The translations under genes and the position numbers were made by a program. The notes beneath the pieces were generated by a model, which saw nothing but the letters and a program-made list of their open reading frames with translations, was not told the origin of the DNA and did no database searches. Shown one piece after another: positions 35,859 to 43,571 of a stretch of DNA of 43,571 bases. Within the stretch, counting starts at the first letter, position 1, and each line of letters begins with the position of its first letter. Origin of the DNA: Rhodobacterales bacterium (GTDB taxonomy: Bacteria > Pseudomonadota > Alphaproteobacteria > Rhodobacterales > Rhodobacteraceae); contig PDRW01000040.1 in NCBI GenBank assembly GCA_002746935.1, positions 1 to 43,571 of the forward strand. The letters are read 5' to 3'.

Positions 35859-36044
35859 GGCGGCTCTCCTGTCGGGGCAGAGTTATGCGAGCGGCAGAGG
35901 CGCGTCCAGTGGGTTGGGGGCGGGCTGGTCCGGCAGGCGGAAAGGCCGCGCAGAGAGGGTGTCTCACGCGGCCCGATTCGCGACCGGTGCGGTCAGGGAT
36001 GTTTCCGGCGCAACCGCCGCTCCGTCAGGGGGGCGGCTTCCGCG

Positions 36045-36629
36045 TCAGCCGTCTTCGTCGCCGCCGTGGTCGGAACGGTGCTCGAACGGGATACGGGGCT
36101 CACGCGGCGGACGGCCGATCACTTCCCTGAGCTCGTCGAGCTCGATGAAGTTGTCGGCCTGGCGACGCAGCTCGTCGGCGATCATCGGCGGCTGGCTGCG
36201 GATGGTCGACACCACCGAGACCCGCACACCCTTGCGCTGGAGCGATTCCACCAGCGGGCGAAAGTCGCCGTCACCCGAAAACAGCACGATATGATCCACA
36301 TGGGGGGCGATTTCCATCGCATCGACGGTGAGCTCGATGTCCATGTTGCCCTTCACCTTGCGCCGGCCCATGGAATCCGTGAACTCCTTCGCCGGTTTGG
36401 TGACCATGGTGAAACCGTTGTAGTGCAGCCAGTCGACCAGCGGGCGAATCGGCGAATAGTCTTCGTTCTCGAGGAGCGCGGTGTAGTAGAACGCCCTGAG
36501 AAGCTTGCCGCGGCGCATGAACTCCTGACGTAACAACTTGTAATCAATGTCAAACCCGAGCGCTTTTGCGGCGGCGTAGAGATTGGAGCCGTCGATGAAC
36601 AGCGCGAGACGCTCGTCTCTGTAAAACAT
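36045..36629 (-). CDS. NYN-domain (LabA/DUF88) protein
   Basis: 194 residues with the PIN-like NYN fold: 'LALFIDGSNLYAAAKALG' (about 8-25) with the first Asp, 'KGNMDIELTVDAM' near 93-105 with two Asp, and 'VLFSGDGDFRPLVESLQRKGVRVSVVST' near 114-141 with further acidic residues. NYN proteins are putative RNases; LabA-like proteins act in gene regulation. ATG 36627-36629 heads the conserved start. The end is a charged tail. Confidence 0.88.
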   Translation of the reverse strand: MFYRDERLALFIDGSNLYAAAKALGFDIDYKLLRQEFMRRGKLLRAFYYTALLENEDYSPIRPLVDWLHYNGFTMVTKPAKEFTDSMGRRKVKGNMDIELTVDAMEIAPHVDHIVLFSGDGDFRPLVESLQRKGVRVSVVSTIRSQPPMIADELRRQADNFIELDELREVIGRPPREPRIPFEHRSDHGGDEDG

Positions 36630-36727
36630 GCTGGTTCCTTCCAAATCTTGATCGTCCGGGCGGCCCGCGGCTACGAACGGGAAGCCGGGCCGGGATGCCT
36701 GACGACAAGGGACAGAAATAGGGCACT

Positions 36728-37324
36728 GTGGTTTTGGATCAAGCGGAGAAGAACCGGGAACTGGGCGCAAATGCGCTGATCGCTGTCGGAAGTAACGCAA
36801 CGTCACAGCATGGTGATCCGGCGCAAACTGTCGAGGCGGCCCTCGCGGCGCTGGATGCGCGGGGCCTTCGGGTGGTGGCGCGGAGCCGGATTTTCCGCAC
36901 GGCCTTTGTGCCCAGGGGCGCGGGACCGGATGTGCTGAACGCCGCCGCGGTGCTGGAGACGCGGCTTGGGCCGGAGGCCCTGCTGGCGGAACTGCATGGG
37001 ATCGAGGCGGAATTCGGCCGCGTGCGCCGGAAACGCTGGGGCAGCCGGACGCTCGATCTCGACTTGCTGTTGATGGGCGATGCGGTTCTGCCGGACCTTG
37101 CCGCTTTCAGGGCCTGGCAGGAGATGCATCCCGACGACCAGGCTCGACAGGCACCCGACGGGCTGATCCTGCCGCATCCGCGTCTTGCGGAGCGTGCCTT
37201 TGTGCTGGTGCCTGCGGCGGAGGTGGCGCCAGACTGGCGCCATCCTGTGCTGGGCAGAACGATTGCCGGGCTGCTGGCAGACCTGCCCGAAGACGATCTG
37301 AAGACAGTCCGCCCGGCCGGTTGA
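36728..37324 (+). CDS. folK: Hydroxymethyldihydropterin pyrophosphokinase
   Basis: Folate pathway enzyme (HPPK), 198 residues. 'NALIAVGSNATSQHGDPAQTVEAALAAL' near 15-42 starts the fold, 'RVRRKRWGSRTLDLDLLLMGDAVL' near 97-121 carries the conserved R-W-x-x-R-T-x-D-x-D, and 'LILPHPRLAERAFVLVPAAEVAPDWRHP' near 146-173 ends it. The start is uncertain (GTG 36728, with weak ribosome-binding sites). Divergent from the NYN gene (98 bases). Confidence 0.9.
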   Translation: MVLDQAEKNRELGANALIAVGSNATSQHGDPAQTVEAALAALDARGLRVVARSRIFRTAFVPRGAGPDVLNAAAVLETRLGPEALLAELHGIEAEFGRVRRKRWGSRTLDLDLLLMGDAVLPDLAAFRAWQEMHPDDQARQAPDGLILPHPRLAERAFVLVPAAEVAPDWRHPVLGRTIAGLLADLPEDDLKTVRPAG

Positions 37325-37328
37325 AGGA

Positions 37329-37640
37329 TCAGGCCACCCTGCGTGGACGGTGGCGCGAGACCCGGGCAATCTCGCCGGCATCTTCAAGGGCCTGGGTGAG
37401 CGCGCCCGGGGTCAGGCGATAGGCCACCTCAAGCCCATGGCGCTGACGGCGGATGAGCCCGCAACGCTCCATTTCGCGCAGGTGGTGAATGAGGGATGAC
37501 CGCTGAAGACGGGCGGCCCGCCAGAGCCTGTCGAGCGAATCTCCGGTTTCCGGTCGGTCTGCCAGCAGACGGAACAGCATCACCCGGCGCGGATGCGAAA
37601 GGGCTTTGAAGCTGCGGGCGAGGGTGTCGTTGCAAGACAT
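37329..37640 (-). CDS. ArsR-like winged-helix regulator
   Basis: 103 residues with an ArsR-type helix-turn-helix: 'FKALSHPRRVMLFRLLADRPETGDSLDRLWRAARLQRSSLIHHLREMERCGLIRRQRHGLEVAYRLT'. Its effector is unknown: the two Cys (position 3 and the CGL) are not in the ELCVCDL metal box. ATG 37638-37640 was used in preference to a start 39 bases upstream. It converges on folK (4-base gap). The palindromes at 37771-37826 lie about 130 bases upstream of its start. Confidence 0.85.
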   Translation of the reverse strand: MSCNDTLARSFKALSHPRRVMLFRLLADRPETGDSLDRLWRAARLQRSSLIHHLREMERCGLIRRQRHGLEVAYRLTPGALTQALEDAGEIARVSRHRPRRVA

Positions 37641-38137
37641 GGGCGTGTGACCTTTCTGCTGAAATCGCTTCGGAATCATGGTCGCAAGGAAAGGTTGAAA
37701 TCCGGTTAAAGTGCGGGGGCGGGTTCCGGAGGATGGTGAAAAATCTTTGTATTGCAGGTGGTTGTAGGTATTTCATTAGTCCGGAATTCCGGACTAGTGG
37801 AATACTGGTAGTCCGGACTAATGAAAGCGGTTTCCTGCCCCACCAGCAGGGCGCCGAGTCTACCCCCGATCGCCCTCGTGATGGACCCAAGGGCTTTCAG
37901 CGCATTCTTCCCGCCCTTCGCGGGGCTACTCACGCCCGCCGCCCCGGTCATCCCCGCCGCACGTGGTTTCCGGGTCTGCCCTGCGTCAAAGCCCCCCGCG
38001 CCGCTGCCTGCCTTTGAGCCGAACCGGCCACACCAACCGGGTATGCATCCGCTCCGGATGCGCCTTCACTCTTGCCAAGCCGCGCGCGAACGCTTAAGTG
38101 AACCGGTCTAAGTCCAATACCCCTGATGGAGATCCAG
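37641..38137. other. Non-coding region upstream of rpoZ
   Basis: 497 bases. It includes the AT-rich palindromic repeat (37771-37826). The rest, about 37830-38100, is C-rich with no supported gene on either strand. The rpoZ promoter probably lies near 38050-38110, but I cannot define it. Confidence 0.4.
37771..37826. repeat. Palindromic repeat element, copy 1
   Basis: TTTCATTAGTCCGGA (37771-37785) and TCCGGACTAATGAAA (37812-37826) are exact 15-base inverted repeats. Inside are AGTCCGGAATTCCGGACT (37778-37795) and TAGTCCGGACTA (37809-37820), both perfect palindromes. A related unit is at 41554-41576: CCGGAATWCCGGACTAATG, 18 of 19 bases alike when copy 1 is read on the minus strand. It lies upstream of the ArsR-like regulator and rpoZ. 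Confidence 0.75.
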
Positions 38138-38494
38138 ATGGCCCGCGTGACGGTTGAAGATTGCGTTGACAAGGTTCCCAACCGGTTCGATCTGGTGATG
38201 CTCGCCGCGCATCGGGCGCGCGAAATCTCCGCCGGCGGGCCGCTCACGATCGACCCCGACAATGACAAGAACCCGGTTATCGCGCTGCGCGAGATTGCCG
38301 AGGAAACCCAGACGGCGGCCGAGCTCACCGAGCGGATGATCGAGAGCCAGCAGACCCAGATCGAGGTCGACGAACCGGAAGAAGACCAGATGGCACTGCT
38401 CATGGGGGCCGAGGCGGTCGACAAACCCGCCGAAGATGACATGAGCGAGGAGAATCTTCTGCGCGCCCTCATGGAAGCTCAGGGGCAGGGGTAG
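38138..38494 (+). CDS. rpoZ: RNA polymerase omega subunit
   Basis: 118 residues, alphaproteobacterial length. '[34 protein letters not shown]' is the diagnostic start, followed by '[21 protein letters not shown]' and a long acidic tail. ATG 38138 with GGAG about 6 bases upstream; an earlier ATG at 38126 would add four residues. rel starts 7 bases after the stop, the order seen widely in the order Rhodobacterales. Confidence 0.95.
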   Translation: MARVTVEDCVDKVPNRFDLVMLAAHRAREISAGGPLTIDPDNDKNPVIALREIAEETQTAAELTERMIESQQTQIEVDEPEEDQMALLMGAEAVDKPAEDDMSEENLLRALMEAQGQG

Positions 38495-38501
38495 GGGCGC
38501 C

Positions 38502-40649
38502 TTGACCGTTCAGCCTGCGTCAGATCTGCCGGAACTCGATCCCGAGGAGCTGATTGCGCAGGTTCGCGCCTACAACCCGAAATCCAATGCCGGGAAGATC
38601 CGTGAGGCATTCTTCTACGGCATGAAAATGCATGAGGGCCAGACCCGCCAGTCGGGCGAGCCGTATTTTACCCATCCGGTGGCGGTGGCGCATATTCTTG
38701 CCGAGCAACGGCTCGACGATGCCACGATCATCACCGCGCTGCTGCACGACACGATCGAAGACACCAAATCGACCTACCAGGATATCGAGGCGCATTTTGG
38801 CCGCGACGTGGCCGAACTGGTCGATGGGGTCACCAAGCTCACCAATCTCCAGCTTTCCTCTGTCGCGGCGAAACAGGCGGAGAATTTCCGCAAGTTGTTC
38901 ATGGCGATGAGCAAGGATCTCCGGGTGATCCTGGTCAAGATCGCCGACCGGCTGCACAACATGCGCACCATCCGCCACATGCGCCCCGAGAAACAGGCGC
39001 AGAAGAGCCGCGAGACGATGGACATCTACGCCCCGCTTGCCGGCCGGATGGGGATGCAATGGATGCGCGAGGAGCTCGAAGACCTCGCCTTCCACGTGCT
39101 CAACCCCGATGCAAGGGATTCGATCATCCGCCGCTTCATCCGGCTGCAACGCGAGTCGGGCGACGTGATCAACAAGATCACCACCGACATCCGCAAGGAA
39201 CTCGACCAGGCCAGGATCGAGGCCGATGTGTTTGGCCGCGCCAAGAAGCCCTATTCGATCTGGCGCAAGATGCAGGAGAAGGATCAGCCGTTTTCGCGGC
39301 TGTCCGACATCTACGGCTTCCGGATCATCACCCATTCGGAGATGGATTGTTACCGCACCCTCGGGGTGATCCACCAGCGCTGGCGGGCGGTGCCGGGACG
39401 GTTCAAGGACTATATCAGCCAGCCGAAATCCAACGGCTACCGCTCGATCCATACCTCGGTGTCGGGGCGCGACGGCAAGCGCGTCGAAGTGCAGATCCGC
39501 ACCCGCGAGATGCACGAGGTCGCCGAGGCCGGGGTGGCGGCGCATTGGTCCTACCGCGACGGAGTGCGCGCCGAGAACCCCTTCGCCGTCGATCCGGTCG
39601 ACTGGCTGGCGGCGCTGACCGAACGCTTCGGCTCCTCGGAAGACGATGATTTTCTCGAACATGTGAAGCTCGAGATGTATTCCGACCAGGTGTTCTGCTT
39701 CACCCCGAAAGGCGAGGTGGTGAAGCTGCCCAAGGGCGCGACCCCGCTCGATTTCGCCTATGCGATTCACACGCGGATCGGCGACAGCTGTGTCGGTGCC
39801 AAGGTCGACGGTATCCGGGTGCCGCTCTGGACCCGGATCAAGAACGGCCAGTCGGCCGAGATCATCACCGCCGAGGGCCAGAGCCCGCAGGCGACCTGGC
39901 TCGACATCGTCGTCACAGGGCGCGCCAAATCCGCGATCCGCCGGCGGCTGCGCGAGGAAGACCGCGAACGCTACATCCGCCTCGGCCGTGAGCTTGCCCG
40001 GGTGGCCTTCGAACATGTGGGCCGCAAGGCCACCGACAAGGCGCTGAAAACCGCCGCCAAACAGTTCAGCCTGCGCGATGCCGACGAATTGCTCGCCCGC
40101 CTCGGCTCGGCCGAGCTTGCCGCGCGCGACATCGTTGCCCAGCTCTACCCCGAGGCCCGCGAAAGCGGAGTGATCGACGCCAGCCGCGCCGTGGTCGGGC
40201 TCGACCCGGGCGAGGGCTTCCAGATCGCCCAATGCTGCCAGCCGGTGCCGGGCGAACGGATTGTCGGCATTTCCTACCAGGGCCTTGGCGTGGTGGTGCA
40301 CGCGATCGACTGCCATGCGCTGGAAGAGGTGGCCGAAGACAGTTCACGCTGGGTCGATGTGCAATGGCATTCGGGCAGGCACAAGGCGGTGCATTCGGTC
40401 AGTCTCGACGTGACCATCGCCAACGATGCGGGGGTTCTGGGGCGGATCTGTACGCTGATCGGCGAACAGAAGGCCAATATCTCGAACCTTCAGTTCGTGG
40501 ACCGCAAGCCCGACTATTTCCGGCTGATAATCGACGTTGACCTGCGCGATGCGGAACATCTCCACGCGGTCATGCTGATGCTGGAAGCCGACAGCGACGT
40601 TGCGGAAATCCGGCGCCACAGGGATGTCGCACGCGCGCCACAGAGATGA
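38502..40649 (+). CDS. rel: Bifunctional (p)ppGpp synthetase/hydrolase
   Basis: The stringent-response enzyme, 715 residues. HD hydrolase domain with His-Asp at 82-83 (also 'YFTHPVAVAHIL'), RelA/SpoT synthetase domain ('KPYSIWRKMQEKDQPFSRLSDIYGFRIIT' near 245-275), TGS domain ('VFCFTPKGEVVKLPKGATPLDFAYAIHTRIGDSCVGAKVDG' near 392-432), a 'QCCQPVPGERIVGI' zinc-finger-like segment near 570-585, and a C-terminal ACT domain. TTG start at 38502 follows GGGTAGGGG; such a start is unusual but the frame is open. Alphaproteobacteria have one Rel with both activities. Confidence 0.94.
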   Translation: MTVQPASDLPELDPEELIAQVRAYNPKSNAGKIREAFFYGMKMHEGQTRQSGEPYFTHPVAVAHILAEQRLDDATIITALLHDTIEDTKSTYQDIEAHFGRDVAELVDGVTKLTNLQLSSVAAKQAENFRKLFMAMSKDLRVILVKIADRLHNMRTIRHMRPEKQAQKSRETMDIYAPLAGRMGMQWMREELEDLAFHVLNPDARDSIIRRFIRLQRESGDVINKITTDIRKELDQARIEADVFGRAKKPYSIWRKMQEKDQPFSRLSDIYGFRIITHSEMDCYRTLGVIHQRWRAVPGRFKDYISQPKSNGYRSIHTSVSGRDGKRVEVQIRTREMHEVAEAGVAAHWSYRDGVRAENPFAVDPVDWLAALTERFGSSEDDDFLEHVKLEMYSDQVFCFTPKGEVVKLPKGATPLDFAYAIHTRIGDSCVGAKVDGIRVPLWTRIKNGQSAEIITAEGQSPQATWLDIVVTGRAKSAIRRRLREEDRERYIRLGRELARVAFEHVGRKATDKALKTAAKQFSLRDADELLARLGSAELAARDIVAQLYPEARESGVIDASRAVVGLDPGEGFQIAQCCQPVPGERIVGISYQGLGVVVHAIDCHALEEVAEDSSRWVDVQWHSGRHKAVHSVSLDVTIANDAGVLGRICTLIGEQKANISNLQFVDRKPDYFRLIIDVDLRDAEHLHAVMLMLEADSDVAEIRRHRDVARAPQR

Positions 40650-40716
40650 GTCATTCAATTACCCCCGCGCGGGGCGTGCGTGCGCGCGGGGGGCAAGGAC
40701 CGCGGGAGTAGAAGCC

Positions 40717-41445
40717 GTGTTCAAGCGCAAACCGAGAACCTGGGGACGGACGGCCCTCGAGTTTCTCTATCCGCGAGGCGGCTGGTGGCGCGCGGCGATC
40801 TATGTCATTCACCGCATCCGGCGTCTGCCGGACCCGGCGCACCGGATCAGCCGCGGGATCGGGGCGGGCGTTTTCGTCTGTTTCACGCCGTTCTTCGGGA
40901 TGCATTTCGTTCTGGCGACGGCGATCGCCTGGGTGATCCGGGGCAATATCTTCGCCGCCCTTCTTGCGACCTTCGTGGGCAATCCGCTGACCTTTCCGCT
41001 GATTGCAGAAGTGAGTATCGGGATCGGTACCGTGATCGTGGGATCACCGGACAACATCCATCTGCCACAGATCGTCGAGGCCTTCAGCCAGGCGATGGGA
41101 GATGTGCTGCGCAACCTTGCCGCGCTGTTCACCCCGGCCGAGGCAGACTGGCGCGGGGTTCGGCGGTTCTGGCACGATGTGATTTTTCCCTATTTCATCG
41201 GGGGCCTTGGTCCCGGCATCGCGGCGGCTGTGGCGTCCTATTATTTTGCCACCCCGGTGATCACCACCTACCAGAAAGCGCGGGTAAAGCGATTGCGCAA
41301 GCGCTACGAGAAGCGCATGGCCGAAGCGGCGGCGAGAGCTGAAGAGCGTGCGAAGGCGGAGGAAGCAGAGAGCGGGACGGCCGGCACGGCTCCGGCGAAC
41401 GATCCGCCGGCCGGAACGGTCGCAGAGGGTGCAGAGCCGGGTTGA
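40717..41445 (+). CDS. DUF2062 membrane protein
   Basis: 242 residues. A membrane part with 'RISRGIGAGVFVCFTPFFGMHFVLATAIAWVIRGNIFAALLATFVGNPLTFPLIAE' (about 45-100) is typical of DUF2062, whose function is unknown. A second hydrophobic stretch near 170-190 follows, and the charged C-terminal tail (200-242) is variable. GTG 40717 with GGGAG; a start further upstream overlaps rel. It is in the rel-pdxJ-acpS neighbourhood of this family. Confidence 0.86.
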   Translation: MFKRKPRTWGRTALEFLYPRGGWWRAAIYVIHRIRRLPDPAHRISRGIGAGVFVCFTPFFGMHFVLATAIAWVIRGNIFAALLATFVGNPLTFPLIAEVSIGIGTVIVGSPDNIHLPQIVEAFSQAMGDVLRNLAALFTPAEADWRGVRRFWHDVIFPYFIGGLGPGIAAAVASYYFATPVITTYQKARVKRLRKRYEKRMAEAAARAEERAKAEEAESGTAGTAPANDPPAGTVAEGAEPG

Positions 41446-41553
41446 AGCTCAGCCGCTCCGGCGGCCCCGGGGTGCTTCGGGCCCCGCTGCGCGGGAATGG
41501 TGGTGCACCGGTGCGAAATGCCGGGTCTTTCGGTTTCGGGGAAGTCCGTTTTT

Positions 41554-41576
41554 CCGGAATACCGGACTAATGGAAT
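41554..41576. repeat. Palindromic repeat element, copy 2
   Basis: CCGGAATACCGGACTAATG (41554-41572), extended to 41576, is 21 of 23 bases identical to 37781-37803. Unlike copy 1, only one unit is present, partly mirrored by the AAGTCCG string just upstream. Confidence 0.7.
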
Positions 41577-41581
41577 CGCAA

Positions 41582-41619
41582 GAAAATGCTTTTCAATCAA
41601 TGAATTGAAAGGCATTTTC
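41582..41619. repeat. AT-rich stem-loop
   Basis: GAAAATGCTTTTCAAT (41582-41597) and ATTGAAAGGCATTTTC (41604-41619) are inverted repeats with one mismatch, a 6-base loop and about 16 base pairs. It lies 5 bases after repeat copy 2. There is no T-run, so it is not a simple terminator. Confidence 0.7.
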
Positions 41620-41797
41620 CGGGTCATGCCGCTTTTGGTGGCACGCGTGCGCTGGCCATGGGAAGCGGCCTGCCTCCGGCATCTCCCTCCAGGGTTCAGC
41701 GCTGCGAAACACGCCTCAGCTTGTGCCGAGGGAGCAGGTTTCCAGGATCGTGCAAAAGTTCTAGGCTCAAGCGGTAACGCAAACAGGGAATCGCGCC

Positions 41798-42547
41798 ATG
41801 ACACCACCCGGAAAGCTGCGGCTCGGCGTCAACATCGACCACGTGGCCACGGTGCGCAACGCCCGTGGGTCGGCCTGCCCTGACCCGCTGCGCGCCGCCG
41901 AAATCGCCCAGACCGCGGGTGCCGACGGGATCACCGCGCATCTGCGCGAAGACCGCCGGCATATTTCCGACGCCGACATCGACGGGCTGATGGGCCGCCT
42001 GACCCTGCCGCTCAACCTCGAAATGGCGGCCACCGACGAGATGCAGGCGATCGCCCTGCGCCACCTGCCCCATGCGGTGTGCATCGTGCCCGAAAAGCGT
42101 CTCGAAGTCACCACCGAAGGCGGGCTCGATGTGGCCGGGCAGGAGGCGCGGCTCCGGGATTTCATTGCCCCGCTCCGGGAGGCGGGCATCCGCGTCAGCC
42201 TGTTCATCGGGCATGAGCCGCGGCAGATCGAGGCCGCGGCGCGGATCGGCGCGGTGGTGGTCGAGCTTCACACCGGCGCCTATTGCGATTTCCACTGTGC
42301 CGGTGCGTTGAACGAGCGTGACGCCGAACTGACCGCCCTTGCCGAAGGCGCACGCCGCGCCCATTCGCTCGGGCTCGAAGTCCACGCCGGTCACGGGCTG
42401 AGCTATGACACGGTCGCGCCGGTCGCGGCCATGCCGGAGGTGATGGAACTCAATATCGGGCATTTCCTGATCGGTGAAGCGATCTTCCGCGGACTCGACG
42501 GCGCGATCCGCGAAATGCAACGGCTGATGATGGAGGCCCGCCCATGA
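41798..42547 (+). CDS. pdxJ: Pyridoxine 5'-phosphate synthase
   Basis: Joins 1-deoxyxylulose 5-phosphate and 3-amino-2-oxopropyl phosphate in vitamin B6 synthesis. 249 residues: 'LRLGVNIDHVATVRNARG' (about 7-24) with the phosphate-binding start, 'GITAHLREDRRHISDAD' near 47-63, 'CIVPEKRLEVTTEGGLDV', and 'HAGHGLSYDTV' near 197-207. It overlaps the next gene by 4 bases. Confidence 0.95.
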   Translation: MTPPGKLRLGVNIDHVATVRNARGSACPDPLRAAEIAQTAGADGITAHLREDRRHISDADIDGLMGRLTLPLNLEMAATDEMQAIALRHLPHAVCIVPEKRLEVTTEGGLDVAGQEARLRDFIAPLREAGIRVSLFIGHEPRQIEAAARIGAVVVELHTGAYCDFHCAGALNERDAELTALAEGARRAHSLGLEVHAGHGLSYDTVAPVAAMPEVMELNIGHFLIGEAIFRGLDGAIREMQRLMMEARP

Positions 42548-42987
42548 AAACCCTGCTGGCCTGTGCGCTCCTGGCGTTGCCCGCCGCCGCAGCAGCTCAG
42601 GACGTGTCGCCCTGCGACGGCCGCATCTCTCCCGGAGTCATTGCCGAGCCCTGGGAGGCCAACACCCGGACCTTTGCCAATGGTGCGGTGCGGGTTGCCT
42701 TGCTCAACACCGAAGAGCCCGTGATGGGGCCGTTCCAGCTGCTGGTTCTGACCCCGCCCGCGTTTGAAGGACCGTGGCGGCAATGCCGGGTGGTTTCCTT
42801 TGACGGAGGAATCGGCTTCTATGACCTCGATTTCGAAAGCCTTGACGCGCGCTACGACCCCTCCACCGGGCTTGTCCTGCACATGGTGGTGCAGATCGCG
42901 TTCGGGGAGCAGAATTTCGGGGTGCGCGGATTGGAAGTGACGATCAACCAGGCCCTCGGCACGCTGGTGGCGGAGCTGAAAGGCTGA
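42544..42987 (+). CDS. Secreted hypothetical protein between pdxJ and acpS
   Basis: 147 residues with a signal peptide (cleaved about residue 19, AAAAAQ). Two Cys ('SPCDGR', 'WRQCRV') may form a disulphide. The rest is beta-rich, for example '[32 protein letters not shown]' and '[29 protein letters not shown]'. It overlaps both neighbours (ATGA, TGATG). Unknown function. Confidence 0.78.
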   Translation: MKTLLACALLALPAAAAAQDVSPCDGRISPGVIAEPWEANTRTFANGAVRVALLNTEEPVMGPFQLLVLTPPAFEGPWRQCRVVSFDGGIGFYDLDFESLDARYDPSTGLVLHMVVQIAFGEQNFGVRGLEVTINQALGTLVAELKG

Positions 42988-43385
42988 TGATCCTCGGTAT
43001 CGGAACCGATCTGGCCAGTATCGACCGGATCGCCGGGGTACTCGAACGGCATGGAGACCGGTTCAGGGCCAGGGTGTTTACCGGGGTCGAGCAGGCCAAG
43101 GCCGATCGCCGCCGCGATGCGGCCGGGGTCTATGCCCGGCGCTGGGCGGCGAAGGAAGCCTGTTCCAAGGCGCTGGGCACCGGCCTTCAGATGGGGATTG
43201 CCTGGAAGGACATGAGCGTCACCAACCTGCACAGCGGCCAGCCGCAGATGCATCTGACCGGCTGGGCGGCGGAACGTCTGGCCTCCATGACCCCGCCGGG
43301 GCACGAGGCGGTCATTCATGTTTCGCTGACCGACGATCCGCCCTGGGCGCAGGCCTTCGTGGTGATCGAGGCGCGCCCGGTCTGA
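42987..43385 (+). CDS. acpS: Holo-acyl-carrier-protein synthase
   Basis: Transfers phosphopantetheine from CoA to acyl carrier protein. 132 residues. '[25 protein letters not shown]' with Asp8 and '[16 protein letters not shown]' with Glu57 form the Mg2+ site. ATG 42987 overlaps the previous stop (TGATG). Usually followed by lepB-rnc-era, but here the window ends in an IS630 end. Confidence 0.95.
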   Translation: MILGIGTDLASIDRIAGVLERHGDRFRARVFTGVEQAKADRRRDAAGVYARRWAAKEACSKALGTGLQMGIAWKDMSVTNLHSGQPQMHLTGWAAERLASMTPPGHEAVIHVSLTDDPPWAQAFVVIEARPV

Positions 43386-43472
43386 GGGGAACGGGTCTGG
43401 CGGGGCGGGGGCGCGGCGAAACGGCGGCTGATGAAGGCTGGAATATGCGGCGGACGGGCCGGTGCCGCCAAT

Positions 43473-43571
43473 TCCATTAAAGCGCCCGACCTTTAACCTG
43501 AGACATATCCGGCAGCCCTGAAGTAGTTCCAGCACTCTTCCGGAGAGAAGAGATCGCAGATTTCTGTGAGG
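43473..43571 (-). mobile_element. 3' end of IS630-family insertion sequence (inverted partial copy)
   Basis: Exact reverse complement of bases 1-99. It begins 87 bases after the acpS stop. Upstream of it the two flanks (left from 100, right before 43473) differ, so only the IS end is shared. No target-site duplication can be checked because the other ends are missing. Confidence 0.75.
43493..43570 (-). CDS. IS630-family transposase, C-terminal fragment (inverted copy)
   Basis: The mirror of the fragment at 2-79, with the same 25 residues and stop. The remaining gene would lie beyond the window end. Confidence 0.7.
   Translation of the reverse strand, partial: LTEICDLFSPEECWNYFRAAGYVSG

Larger units (their letters stand above)
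41446..41797. other. Non-coding region before pdxJ
   Basis: 352 bases without a gene. A GC-rich part (41446-41540), then the AT-rich repeat copy 2 (41554-41576) and the hairpin (41582-41619). The rest probably holds the pdxJ promoter, not defined. Confidence 0.4.

Noticed and set aside
37706-37951. Minus-strand 81-codon frame in the rpoZ upstream region
   Set aside because: It begins with no good ribosome-binding site, runs through the palindromic repeat and has no recognised family.

Overview
The window is a high-GC bacterial segment that reads as an alphaproteobacterium of the Rhodobacteraceae (Rhodobacter/Roseobacter relatives). The evidence is the PccR-type short-chain acyl-CoA regulator beside pccB, the choXWV/betI/betA block, the CbiG-CobJ fusion in a cob operon, rpoZ-rel-DUF2062-pdxJ-acpS synteny, and an FnrL-like site. 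I see no tRNA, rRNA, CRISPR array or prophage. Gene density is high and many neighbouring genes overlap by 1-4 bases.

Left to right. Position 1-99 is the 3' end of an IS630-family element, followed by a decayed EamA/DMT transporter fragment. Positions 625-6794 hold choline uptake (choV, choW, an extra secreted protein and choX on the minus strand), divergent from betI and betA, with a perfect palindromic operator between choX and betI. Next come a YdcH-like small protein behind an FNR-type box, then an alpha/beta hydrolase and pccR on the minus strand. An RTX metalloprotease-like gene with 20 nonapeptides lies between pccR and pccB. Positions 11546-20970 carry propionyl-CoA assimilation: pccB, three small conserved-looking genes, a structured leader, pccA, a multi-pass membrane protein, a DUF4174 protein (minus) and methylmalonyl-CoA mutase. 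A frameshifted MAPEG pseudogene, a VOC protein and a DnaJ/TerB protein follow. Then come proC, a CsaA-like gene and a 2-hydroxyacid dehydrogenase, facing tdk, and a CII-like regulator.

Positions 26854-33316 (minus) are one tightly overlapping corrin operon: short ORF, cbiX, cobH, cobL, cobI, cbiG-cobJ, cobM. Its product, once completed elsewhere, is the cofactor of the mutase encoded about 6 kb away. After it come a GlsB-like membrane protein, rnhA, a methyltransferase, ispH and a NYN-domain gene, then folK, an ArsR-like regulator, and the housekeeping run rpoZ, rel, DUF2062, pdxJ, a secreted protein and acpS. The window ends in the same IS630 end, inverted, where lepB would normally follow.

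How it fits together: betaine synthesis and uptake, propionyl-CoA to succinyl-CoA conversion under PccR, and B12 synthesis form linked carbon and osmolyte metabolism. The least ordinary parts are the RTX metalloprotease sharing an intergenic region with a PccR operator, the structured pccA leader, the metal-binding tail of CbiX, a dispersed palindromic repeat around rpoZ-rel, and the secreted protein inside the choline operon. I found no clearly new multi-gene system. These are candidates for a second look.
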